Source: Prolixibacter sp. SD074 (GTDB lineage: Bacteria; Bacteroidota; Bacteroidia; Bacteroidales; Prolixibacteraceae). Taken from it: a DNA stretch of 64,000 nt. A program made the translations under genes and the position numbers. The notes below the pieces were generated by a model, which was given only the letters and a program-made list of their open reading frames with translations, did not search any database and had not been told where the DNA came from. Location: positions 115,001 to 179,000 of the forward strand of contig NZ_BLAW01000001.1 in the NCBI RefSeq assembly GCF_009617895.1, written 5' to 3'. Shown in pieces: positions 36,646-44,407 of the stretch. Each line of letters opens with the position of its first letter. The first letter of the stretch is position 1.

Positions 36646-37671
36646 ATGGAATTTTTCCTTGATTCAGCCAACTTCGAAGAAATTGAAGAAGCGCTTAAGC
36701 TTGGATTCATCGATGGCGTTACGACCACCCCGACTTTTATGCACCTGAATGGCCTGACAGATGTTGACGGCGCCATCGTGAAATTGTCGAAAATGGTTCC
36801 TGTATTGATGATCGAAGCGCTTGGTGAAAAAGCAGAGGACATTGTTGCAGAGGCTCACAGGCAATTGGCCCTGGGGTTAGATAAAAAGAAAACTGTTTTC
36901 AAGATTCCGGTATCCATGGAAGGAATCCGCGCCTGCAAGATGCTGCGCGACGAAGATATCATGGTGAATATTCATCTCGTTTACAATATTCAACAGGCAT
37001 TACTGGCACTTACGGCTGGTGCTAATTATGTTTGTGTCCTGGTTGGCCGTATGCAGGATCAGGGACACAATGCGCTGGAACTGGTTGGCGATATCGTCGA
37101 TACCATTAATCATTATGGTTACGATTCGAAACTGATGTTTTCATCAGTTCGTCATGCTGAGCACATCCGTAATGCGATGTTGTTGGGAGCACATAACATT
37201 ACCATCCCCTGGAAGGTAATGAAGAAACTGGCCGATAACAATTTCACGAAAGTGGGAACAGACCAGTTTATTGCCGATACACGAATGATTACCATGCAGG
37301 TGAAAGAAGTGATTTCCGATAAAAACCCGGTGATTGGGAAATCAGCAATTGTGATGGAAGCTTTGATTAAAATGAGTGAATCGGGGCTGGGCGCGGTATC
37401 AGTTGTTGATGGGGATGGTCAGCTGGAAGGTGTTTTCACTGACGGTGACTTACGGCGTCAACTGCGGGATAACGGTCAAGATATTCTGCACGAGCCGATT
37501 GAAAAACATATGACGGCAAATCCACTTTCCATCGATTCAAAGGCTATGCTGAAAGAAGCAGCTGGTTTGATTGAGGAAAGCCAGGTAGATAATCTTGTGG
37601 TTGTAGAGGAAGGCAAACCGGTTGGAATGCTTGATGTACAAGACTTAGTTAAGCTTGATTTACTGAAGTAA
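36646..37671 (+). CDS. Transaldolase/FSA-like domain fused to a KdsD-type CBS pair
   Basis: 341 aa. Residues 1-215 are a small transaldolase (fructose-6-phosphate aldolase type): MEFFLDSANF with Asp6, GVTTTPT (24-30), and the Schiff-base lysine K86 in VFKIPVSMEG. Compared from memory with E. coli FSA, Asp6 and Lys85 are kept, but Asn28 is Thr28 here, and the positions of Gln59, Thr109 and Tyr131 also differ. Residues ~222-341 are two CBS domains. The first carries GVFTDGDLRR (262-271), the hallmark of the CBS pair of arabinose-5-phosphate isomerase KdsD/KpsF, with the SIS isomerase domain missing. It follows kdsA by 23 bp and ends the operon. A role in supplying or sensing arabinose-5-phosphate is my inference. 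Confidence 0.8.
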   Translation: MEFFLDSANFEEIEEALKLGFIDGVTTTPTFMHLNGLTDVDGAIVKLSKMVPVLMIEALGEKAEDIVAEAHRQLALGLDKKKTVFKIPVSMEGIRACKMLRDEDIMVNIHLVYNIQQALLALTAGANYVCVLVGRMQDQGHNALELVGDIVDTINHYGYDSKLMFSSVRHAEHIRNAMLLGAHNITIPWKVMKKLADNNFTKVGTDQFIADTRMITMQVKEVISDKNPVIGKSAIVMEALIKMSESGLGAVSVVDGDGQLEGVFTDGDLRRQLRDNGQDILHEPIEKHMTANPLSIDSKAMLKEAAGLIEESQVDNLVVVEEGKPVGMLDVQDLVKLDLLK

Positions 37672-37689
37672 TATATCTTACAATTGATG

Positions 37690-37727
37690 GAAAAGCAGTT
37701 ACCGGTTATTGCGGTGCTGCTTTTCTT
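37690..37727 (+). terminator. Terminator of the kdnA-kdnB-kdsA-transaldolase operon
   Basis: AAAAGCAG-TT-ACCG pairs with CGGT-G-CTGCTTTT around a short loop and is followed by a T-rich stretch. It lies about 20 bp after the transaldolase/CBS stop and shows where the operon ends. Confidence 0.75.
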
Positions 37728-37750
37728 GTTTGTACCTAAATGATTCAGCT

Positions 37751-38290
37751 ATGGATTTTCTGCAATTGGTAACCACTCGTCAAAGCGACCGCTCTTATTC
37801 CGATAGAGCAATTGAACCGGTAAAACTGGAACGGATTCTGGAGTGTGCCCGGTTGGCTCCGTCGGCCTGCAACGCACAACCCTGGCACCTGATTGTAGTG
37901 GATGACGAGGATAAGCGGCACAGAATTGCAGAAGCTGCATCAAGTCGTGCGCTTGGAATGAATCATTTTTCATGGGAAGCGCCTGTTCAGATCGTCATTG
38001 TGGAGGAGAAGCCGAACTTTACCTCAAAGGCCGGTGGTTGGATTAAAAAGAAGCATTTCCCATTGATGGATATCGGAATTGTTGCAGAACATATTTGTTT
38101 AGCTGCAGCTGCTGAAGGATTGGGAAGTTGCATGATTGGCTGGTTCAACGAGGTAAAAGTCCGTAATACCCTGGGAGTTCCGGATAGTAAGCGTATACTT
38201 TTAATTATAACGATAGGGTACACGGACAAGCCGGTTCGAAAAAAGATTCGGAAAAATGTAGATGAGATTATTACCAGAAATCACTATTAA
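37751..38290 (+). CDS. Nitroreductase family protein
   Basis: 179-aa flavoprotein. RQSDRSYSD near the start and LAPSACNAQPWHLIVVDD (~35-52) form the FMN-binding start of the family, and AAAAEGLGSCMIGWF (~125) is the conserved helix. Short members of this class reduce nitro compounds, quinones or flavins with NAD(P)H; the natural substrate is unknown. The ATG at 37751 gives the family start; the frame extends to 37709 without support. It stands after the kdn operon terminator and ahead of an AraC regulator. Confidence 0.87.
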   Translation: MDFLQLVTTRQSDRSYSDRAIEPVKLERILECARLAPSACNAQPWHLIVVDDEDKRHRIAEAASSRALGMNHFSWEAPVQIVIVEEKPNFTSKAGGWIKKKHFPLMDIGIVAEHICLAAAAEGLGSCMIGWFNEVKVRNTLGVPDSKRILLIITIGYTDKPVRKKIRKNVDEIITRNHY

Positions 38291-38422
38291 TCACTAAATT
38301 GAAAAACAAGGATGATTTGTTATTAAACATATGCAGATATTATTTTAATTATATACAGTATATTGCATAAGTCATAAACCTTTTGGGTTTCAAGAGTGTT
38401 TTTTATCAAAAATGGGTGAATA

Positions 38423-39424
38423 ATGAACTTCCGTATTCAATCGATAAAGCTTAGAGACTGGCTAAGTGATTTTGCCAGGCAGACTGATGGTGAAATAAAA
38501 GGAAACAAGGTTATTATCCCTCAATCGATGGGTGAAGGCTCTTTTGAACTGGTGGAATTTACTCCGTCGTTCTATGCCGCCATCACAGAGTTGAAGCTTA
38601 AAGAACCTGTCCCTTCCATTTTATTGAAAGTTCCGTCTTTTATGGAAGGTTACTTTCAGATTCATCTCTTTAACCAAAAAGATCAGTCGGCACTGTTATA
38701 CAACGGTCAGCGTCTTGGTCCCAGTATGGTATCTGTCAATGGTGTTTTCTTTGGCTCGGCTGAACAAAGTCGTTTGCTGGGCTTTGAGGCCGGTAAAACC
38801 ACTTCAGTGGTTACGTTGCTGTTCTCTTCTCCGTCGGTGCGGGAGTTTTTTCCGGATATTGATAATGAATACCTCGAAGGTGTTTTCTATTCCGGCCGAC
38901 CATTCCTGATGCAACATCCGATTACACCCGATTTACAGAAAATATCGGCTAAGCTGATTTCTCCTTCCGTGAATTCTTCCGTAAAGGGAATATTTCTTCA
39001 CGGAAAGTCTCTGGAATTTATCAGTATGTTACTGGATAGTTTGGAAGAGAAGTACCAGGGAAAGTTCGATTTTACCGCCAAACCCGACGATATTACCCGG
39101 ATACTGAAGGTGCGCGAACAGATTTTGTCTGATTTAAATGCACATCCCGGTATACCGGAATTGGCTTCAATAGCCGTAATGAGCGAAAGCAAACTGCACA
39201 AAACTTTTAAGCAGGTATTTGGAAAATCGGTGTATCAATACCGGTTGGAGGCACGAATGGAAGTTGCACGCCTGCAACTGATTTCGTGTAAATATTCGGT
39301 GAAAGAAGTGGGTTATTCACTTGGCTATTCCAATATCAGCCAGTTTATCAAAGCATTTAAGAAAGCTTACGGCAAAACGCCCAAGAGCTATTTAAAGGAA
39401 TATTCGTTGGAAAGCGGGAAATAA
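38423..39424 (+). CDS. AraC family transcriptional regulator
   Basis: 333 aa. The C-terminal ~100 residues are a double HTH of the AraC/XylS type: GIPELASIAVMSESKLHKTF then VKEVGYSLGYSNISQFIKAF and a KKAYGKTPKSY end. The N-terminal ~215 residues are a PchR-like sensor region of unknown ligand. Preceded by a 132-bp AT-rich leader and followed by a strong terminator. Confidence 0.87.
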   Translation: MNFRIQSIKLRDWLSDFARQTDGEIKGNKVIIPQSMGEGSFELVEFTPSFYAAITELKLKEPVPSILLKVPSFMEGYFQIHLFNQKDQSALLYNGQRLGPSMVSVNGVFFGSAEQSRLLGFEAGKTTSVVTLLFSSPSVREFFPDIDNEYLEGVFYSGRPFLMQHPITPDLQKISAKLISPSVNSSVKGIFLHGKSLEFISMLLDSLEEKYQGKFDFTAKPDDITRILKVREQILSDLNAHPGIPELASIAVMSESKLHKTFKQVFGKSVYQYRLEARMEVARLQLISCKYSVKEVGYSLGYSNISQFIKAFKKAYGKTPKSYLKEYSLESGK

Positions 39425-39426
39425 AT

Positions 39427-39467
39427 AAAAAAGAGGATGGCCTCCATTGTTCATCCTCTTTTTTACA
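39427..39467 (+). terminator. Terminator of the AraC regulator gene
   Basis: AAAAAAGAGGATG and CATCCTCTTTTTT form a perfect 13-bp stem around a 12-nt loop, directly after the stop codon. Confidence 0.92.
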
Positions 39468-39730
39468 GCCCTAATCATTTTAAATAGCTTTAAGAATATC
39501 GCTGTAAAAATACATGTTCTCCGGGTTAAAAAGACTGAACATCTGTTGGATAATATTTCTTTTTCTACCATGCTACAACCTTTCCAATTAGTAAATATTG
39601 GGATAGGTGTCAAGAGGCGTCAGCTTGATTAACAGATGCTTAACGTTCGGTGAGACATATGTGTAATGGATTAGGCGCAAATAAGCCGGTTTGTATATTT
39701 CGGATTAACATATTTATTATGAGTGAGATG

Positions 39731-41365
39731 TTACTTTCTTACATTAATAATACTTCCTTTGGCAGCATTGGGCGGCATAATTCCCAGAAAATCGGCTACT
39801 GTGGGAACCACATCCATAATATTGGTGCGCTGGTTAAGGGTCCCGTGTTTTACATGTCCACCCCAAAAAATTAAAGGGACCTGGCTATTCTCGGTATAAT
39901 CAATGCGTTGGTATTTTTCTTTGGGTTGCCAACCTTCCTCAAATCGAAGTAAGATATCTCCCGATCGCTTGGGATTGTAGCTATTCTGGAAAGGAGCAAA
40001 AGCGCTTCCCAGCAAATTGACTGACTCGAGTTCGGATGCCGCGCGACAATTGGCTACCCCCTGAAATTGATTTAAGAAACTGGCTGCCTCCTTTTGTAGG
40101 GCCGCTAAATCAATTTTTCGCTCATTAATGAGGTCGCGATCGAAGTAAACCTGCTGGTTCATGTAGCTTTCTACATAGTTTCCTTGCCCGAATTTAATAT
40201 TGAGGTAGGCCTTTAACAACGCAACAGCTCCTTCGGGATTGAAGGTGCCGGACTGCATGTGAAATTCTTCCTTCAAATAGGAAGAAGGATAAGATTCGCT
40301 GGAAGTGCCCGTCAGAAAGACAACAACATTGTCTTTTCCAATGGTACGGTCAAGATAATTCAGCAAATGAGCAATATTCTGATCCATTCGCAGGTAAGTA
40401 TCTTCCATCTCAACAGAAGCCGGGCCAAAAGAATTCCGTTCATAATCCATTGATGAGAAGGTGACGGTCAACATATCCGGGACACTGTCCTGGCCAAGCC
40501 CCTCATTGGCAATTAGTGAAGTGGCAAAGTCCGAAACCATTAAATTTCCGTATGGTGTGGTTTTTAGTACGCGGTAGTCTTCCGTTCGTTTCTGTAACTT
40601 CGACAGTTCGTAAGGGAAAGTATTCCATTTATCGTAATAACCAGGCTCCAGAATATAACCGTCCTCAATACTTTCGGTGTAACTTGAAATGGGATACAGT
40701 GTTTCCCACTTACGGTGAATATAATCGTCAGCAAGTTTTTGGTTGTTGAAATTGAAAGCCCAATCCGGGAATGTTTCCACGTAATATGAACTGGAAATCA
40801 TGTTGCCGCTCTCGGCATCGAACCAGTATGCTCCATCCCCCGCATGGCCGGCAGAAAAAACTGCTGCGGGTGCATTTAGTGCCACACTATATACCTTCGC
40901 TTTTCCATTGGTCATTATTTTCAGTGCGTCACCAATGGTCGGCGTCATCAGTTTCATTGCCGACCGGTCGCCTTCCATGCTGTTTGAACCAACGGTTGTA
41001 TAATAATCGTCCTGGGTACAATCGATTACTTTCTTCCTAAGGCGGTCAATCCATTGATCGTTCACAATACCGTTGAACGAAGGAGCGGCACCGGTAAATA
41101 GTGTTGCCATCCCTACTGACGGACGTTGAATCAGGTTGTCGATATGATTGTTTCGGCACACAAATCCCTGGTTAACCAACCGGCGAAAACCGTCAGTCCG
41201 GAACTTATCCCAGTAACGGTCGAAGTAATCGGGACGAATGTCTTCCACCACAATCCCCACTAACAGTTTCGGGCGATAGGTTTTCCCGTTAGCGTGCGAC
41301 TGTGCATGCAGCAGAATGGGACTGAGTAATCCCAGGAAAAAAATTGCAAAACGTTTGATATACAT
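39731..41365 (-). CDS. PafA-like alkaline phosphatase superfamily protein, catalytic residues lost
   Basis: 544-aa secreted protein (signal peptide ending LLHAQ) that aligns along its whole length with PafA, the Elizabethkingia alkaline phosphatase, as recalled by me: LVGIVVEDIRPDYF, FTGAAPS, YWFDAESG, SFGPASVEMEDTYLR, VYFDRDL and VPLIFWG. The active site is not kept. In PafA numbering Asp38 is Glu, the nucleophile Thr79 is Pro, Asn100 is Asp, Lys162 is Asn, Arg164 is Pro, His309 is Asn, Asp352 is Thr, His353 is Ser and His486 is Gln; only Asp305 remains. It should not bind two zincs or hydrolyse phosphate esters. The reading frame is intact, so it may have a binding or structural role. Confidence 0.8.
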   Translation of the reverse strand: MYIKRFAIFFLGLLSPILLHAQSHANGKTYRPKLLVGIVVEDIRPDYFDRYWDKFRTDGFRRLVNQGFVCRNNHIDNLIQRPSVGMATLFTGAAPSFNGIVNDQWIDRLRKKVIDCTQDDYYTTVGSNSMEGDRSAMKLMTPTIGDALKIMTNGKAKVYSVALNAPAAVFSAGHAGDGAYWFDAESGNMISSSYYVETFPDWAFNFNNQKLADDYIHRKWETLYPISSYTESIEDGYILEPGYYDKWNTFPYELSKLQKRTEDYRVLKTTPYGNLMVSDFATSLIANEGLGQDSVPDMLTVTFSSMDYERNSFGPASVEMEDTYLRMDQNIAHLLNYLDRTIGKDNVVVFLTGTSSESYPSSYLKEEFHMQSGTFNPEGAVALLKAYLNIKFGQGNYVESYMNQQVYFDRDLINERKIDLAALQKEAASFLNQFQGVANCRAASELESVNLLGSAFAPFQNSYNPKRSGDILLRFEEGWQPKEKYQRIDYTENSQVPLIFWGGHVKHGTLNQRTNIMDVVPTVADFLGIMPPNAAKGSIINVRK

Positions 41366-41416
41366 CAGAATATGTGTCGAAAATAATCAATGAAATTCAG
41401 GTAAACTCACATGCTT

Positions 41417-41878
41417 TCACCATTTCGAAAATGGATTTCTGGCAAGATAGGAATTAAAATAATGCGTATTACCGGTTACTTCTTCTCCAATCCACGGAGG
41501 AAGTTCAAAATCTTCGTCTTCCGATTCGAGCTCAATTTCCGCTATAATCAGTCCTTCGTTAGCTCCAATAAACTCATCGACTTCCCATATTTTCCCTTCA
41601 AAGGGAATTTTGCTCCTGAATTTTTCCACCGGTTGGGTTACACTCAGGTTCATCAGTTCCCGGGCATCACTAACGGGGATTTCATATTCAAACTCAGGAC
41701 GGGTGAAACTCTCTACCTTGCCTTTGAGGGTCAGGTAACCACGATTTCCGGCGATCCGGATTCTTATTGTTCTTTCCGGATCGGTGGTTAAGTATCCTTG
41801 AATATAATGTACGGACGGTGCCATAATCCGCCAGTCGTCATTGGTAACGAGAAATTTCCGTTCAGTTTCTTGTGCCAT
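41417..41878 (-). CDS. CYTH domain protein (triphosphate tunnel metalloenzyme)
   Basis: 153-aa cytosolic protein of the CYTH/TTM family. It opens with ETERKFLV, the E-x-E-x-K signature, followed by alternating charged strands (RTIRIRIAGNRGYLTLKG, EFEYEIPV, KIWEVDEFIG, IIAEIELESEDE) that line the tunnel. Small bacterial members usually hydrolyse inorganic triphosphate or nucleoside triphosphates; class IV adenylate cyclase activity is less common. It lies 51 bp upstream of the PafA-like gene, on the same strand. Confidence 0.88.
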   Translation of the reverse strand: MAQETERKFLVTNDDWRIMAPSVHYIQGYLTTDPERTIRIRIAGNRGYLTLKGKVESFTRPEFEYEIPVSDARELMNLSVTQPVEKFRSKIPFEGKIWEVDEFIGANEGLIIAEIELESEDEDFELPPWIGEEVTGNTHYFNSYLARNPFSKW

Positions 41879-42074
41879 GTATTGTGATTTTGCCCAAAGG
41901 TAGAAATTATTTCAGGGGTAGTCTCATTTTAAAACCGCCATCTGGATGTAAAAACAGGAAGTTAATCCTTTCTTCATTTTGGCGAAAAACGGTTAACTTG
42001 TCCTTAACTATAATGCATTTAAAAAGCATTTGGGGTGCCGTTTTTTTGCTGTATTTTTAATAAAACATTTTGCT

Positions 42075-42428
42075 ATGGAACTCATTGTAACTGATCACGA
42101 CGAAAAAACCTGGGGCATGATGTGCCACTTTGCCTCATTCCTGGGTTTTGTTGTGCCCCTGGGGAATATTCTTGGGCCACTCTTGGTTTATCTGATGAAA
42201 AAGGATATTTACCGGTTTGTGGAAGAGCAGGGAAAAGAGTCGCTGAATTTCCAAATCACGATGACTATCTACCTGTTGATTTGTATCCCATTGATTTTTG
42301 TTATTATCGGGATTATTATTTTACCGGCGTTGCTTATTTTCTGGATAACAGTGGTGATTGTTGCTGTCGTGAGAAATTCGGAAGGTCGAAGCTTTCGTTA
42401 CCCGATAACCATCCGATTCATTCAATAG
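42075..42428 (+). CDS. DUF4870 (Tic20-like) membrane protein
   Basis: 117 aa with three or four hydrophobic segments. WGMMCHFASFLGFVVPLGNILGPLLVY and the following KKDIYRFVEEQGKESLNFQ are typical of DUF4870, a small inner-membrane family of unknown function. The start at 42075 gives the usual family N-terminus. It precedes the cutC remnant by 11 bp. Confidence 0.82.
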   Translation: MELIVTDHDEKTWGMMCHFASFLGFVVPLGNILGPLLVYLMKKDIYRFVEEQGKESLNFQITMTIYLLICIPLIFVIIGIIILPALLIFWITVVIVAVVRNSEGRSFRYPITIRFIQ

Positions 42429-42439
42429 GTTTATTTATT

Positions 42440-42742
42440 ATGAGTGTGCTGAAGGAAGTATGTGTGGAAAGTCTGTCCGAAGCGCTGAATGCAGTTCATG
42501 CAGGTGCTACCCGGATCGAACTTTGTGAAAACTTAGCCGTGGGAGGAACTACGCCATCGTACGGAACAATAAAAAAAAGCAAAGAGACTTTGCCGGTTCC
42601 CTTTATGGTTATGATACGGCCGCGTGGCGGTGATTTTGTTTACACCGGAAAAGTAACCAACGAGAATTTTGAGCAGGTAAAAAGTATGGTGCCGTCCGAT
42701 GAATTTCACGGAAGGGAATTGGTGGGGAATATTGCCTTGTAA
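42440..42742 (+). pseudogene. cutC: cutC remnant with large in-frame internal deletion
   Basis: 100 codons. Residues 1-~66 are the N-terminus of CutC (KEVCVESLSEALNAVHAG, RIELCENLAVGGTTPS, MVMIRPRGGDFVYT). It then jumps directly to what looks like the extreme C-terminus of the family (GKVTNENFEQVK...EFHGRELVG). Normal CutC is about 240 residues, so roughly 140-150 residues of the TIM barrel are missing without loss of frame. Half a barrel is very unlikely to fold. CutC was first linked to copper tolerance; its biochemical role is unclear. Confidence 0.8.
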
Positions 42743-42847
42743 ATAAATGGGAAACTACCGTGAAACTTAGTGGTTTCAATATTTTCTTTAATTTTGCAGT
42801 TTCTCAGAGAAAAGATAACGCAACGTAAAGAAAACCATATACAACTT

Positions 42848-44212
42848 ATGGCACAGAAACCTTCTATCCCCAAAGGAACACGTGATTTTTCACCAGAAGA
42901 AATGGTGAAAAGAAATTACATATTCGATACCATCAAACAGGTGTTTCGTTTGTATGGTTTTCAGTCCATTGAAACCCCGGCGATGGAGAACCTTTCTACG
43001 TTAATGGGCAAATACGGTGAAGAAGGGGATAAACTTCTTTTTAAGATTTTGAATTCAGGCGATTTCCTGTCGAAAGTAAACGACATCGAACTGGCAGGGA
43101 AAGACTCGATAAAACTTACCAACCAGATTTCGGGAAAAGGGCTGCGCTACGACTTGACGGTTCCATTTGCCCGTTATGTGGTGCAACACCGCAACGAAAT
43201 TGTTTTCCCGTTTAAACGCTTCCAGATTCAGCCGGTTTGGCGTGCCGATCGGCCGCAGAAAGGCCGTTACCGCGAATTCTTCCAGTGCGATGTCGATGTG
43301 ATTGGCTCCGGTTCATTGCTGAATGAAGTGGAATTGATTCAAATTGTGGATGAGGTTTTCCGGAGATTGAATATCAATGTGGTATTAAAGCTGAATAACC
43401 GGAAGATCCTTTCGGGAATAGCAGAAACCATTAATGAAATCGATCGGATTGTCGATATCACGGTGACTATTGATAAGCTCGATAAAATTGGTCTGGAAAA
43501 AGTAAATGCCGAGCTCGGAGAGAAAGGTGTTTCGACCGATGCCATTGCCAGGTTGCAGCCTATTCTGAAATTGAGCGGGACCAATGAGGAAAAACTGGAT
43601 CAGATTGAGCAGGTTATCGGTGGCTCGGAAACCGGACGCAAAGGTGTTGACGAAATTCGTACCATTTTTAGTTACCTGAAGCAACTCGATTTGGGGACTG
43701 AAGTGGAATTGGACCTGACGCTTGCCCGTGGCTTGAATTACTACACGGGTGCAATATTCGAGGTAAAAGCGAACGATGTTGAAATTGGTTCCATTACCGG
43801 TGGCGGCCGCTACGACGATTTGACTGGTATTTTCGGCCTGCCGGATGTATCGGGTGTTGGTATTTCGTTTGGCGCCGACCGTATTTATGATGTCATGACC
43901 CAACTCGATCTTTTCCCGAAAGACCGCATCGCGACCACACGGCTCATGTTTGTCAATTTTGGTCCGGAGGAAGAAAAATATTGCATGCCAATGTTGGCAA
44001 AGTTGCGGGCGGCCGGCGTGAATGCAGAAATATTTCCGGAAGCTGCCAAGATGAAGAAGCAGATGAACTACGCGAATAAGAAGGGAATTTTGTTTGTGGC
44101 TATGGCTGGTGAGAACGAGATTGCTGATGGCTTATTTACATTGAAAAATATGGAGACAGGTGGGCAGCAACAATTTGATTCCCGTCAATTGTTGGAAACC
44201 CTGACAAAATAG
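42848..44212 (+). CDS. hisS: Histidyl-tRNA synthetase
   Basis: Class II aminoacyl-tRNA synthetase, 454 aa from the ATG at 42848 (the longer frame to 42770 is unsupported). [11 protein letters not shown] opens the catalytic domain. Motif 2 is in [21 protein letters not shown], the histidine-binding loop is [14 protein letters not shown], and motif 3 is in [15 protein letters not shown]-terminal anticodon-binding domain (~355-454) follows. A -7 box TAATTTTG lies at 42789-42796. Confidence 0.96.
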   Translation: MAQKPSIPKGTRDFSPEEMVKRNYIFDTIKQVFRLYGFQSIETPAMENLSTLMGKYGEEGDKLLFKILNSGDFLSKVNDIELAGKDSIKLTNQISGKGLRYDLTVPFARYVVQHRNEIVFPFKRFQIQPVWRADRPQKGRYREFFQCDVDVIGSGSLLNEVELIQIVDEVFRRLNINVVLKLNNRKILSGIAETINEIDRIVDITVTIDKLDKIGLEKVNAELGEKGVSTDAIARLQPILKLSGTNEEKLDQIEQVIGGSETGRKGVDEIRTIFSYLKQLDLGTEVELDLTLARGLNYYTGAIFEVKANDVEIGSITGGGRYDDLTGIFGLPDVSGVGISFGADRIYDVMTQLDLFPKDRIATTRLMFVNFGPEEEKYCMPMLAKLRAAGVNAEIFPEAAKMKKQMNYANKKGILFVAMAGENEIADGLFTLKNMETGGQQQFDSRQLLETLTK

Positions 44213-44407
44213 GTTTTTTATCGTCAATAAGGTTCTTATTTTTCCGGTACCATGAAAAGGGGCCGGGAAAATAAATCATATCGAATGGTAAAACTGGCAG
44301 GAGGCGATATTCGCTTCCCGTGAATCCGTGTGAAATGTTAGCAGAATAGCGTATTCCGAGCAATGGGATACGGACGATTTATGTTTAACTATTTATCCGG
44401 AATTTTT

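Noticed and set aside
42770-42847. N-terminal extension of hisS
   Set aside because: The extra residues are not part of the family and include the predicted -7 box; the ATG at 42848 is the family start.
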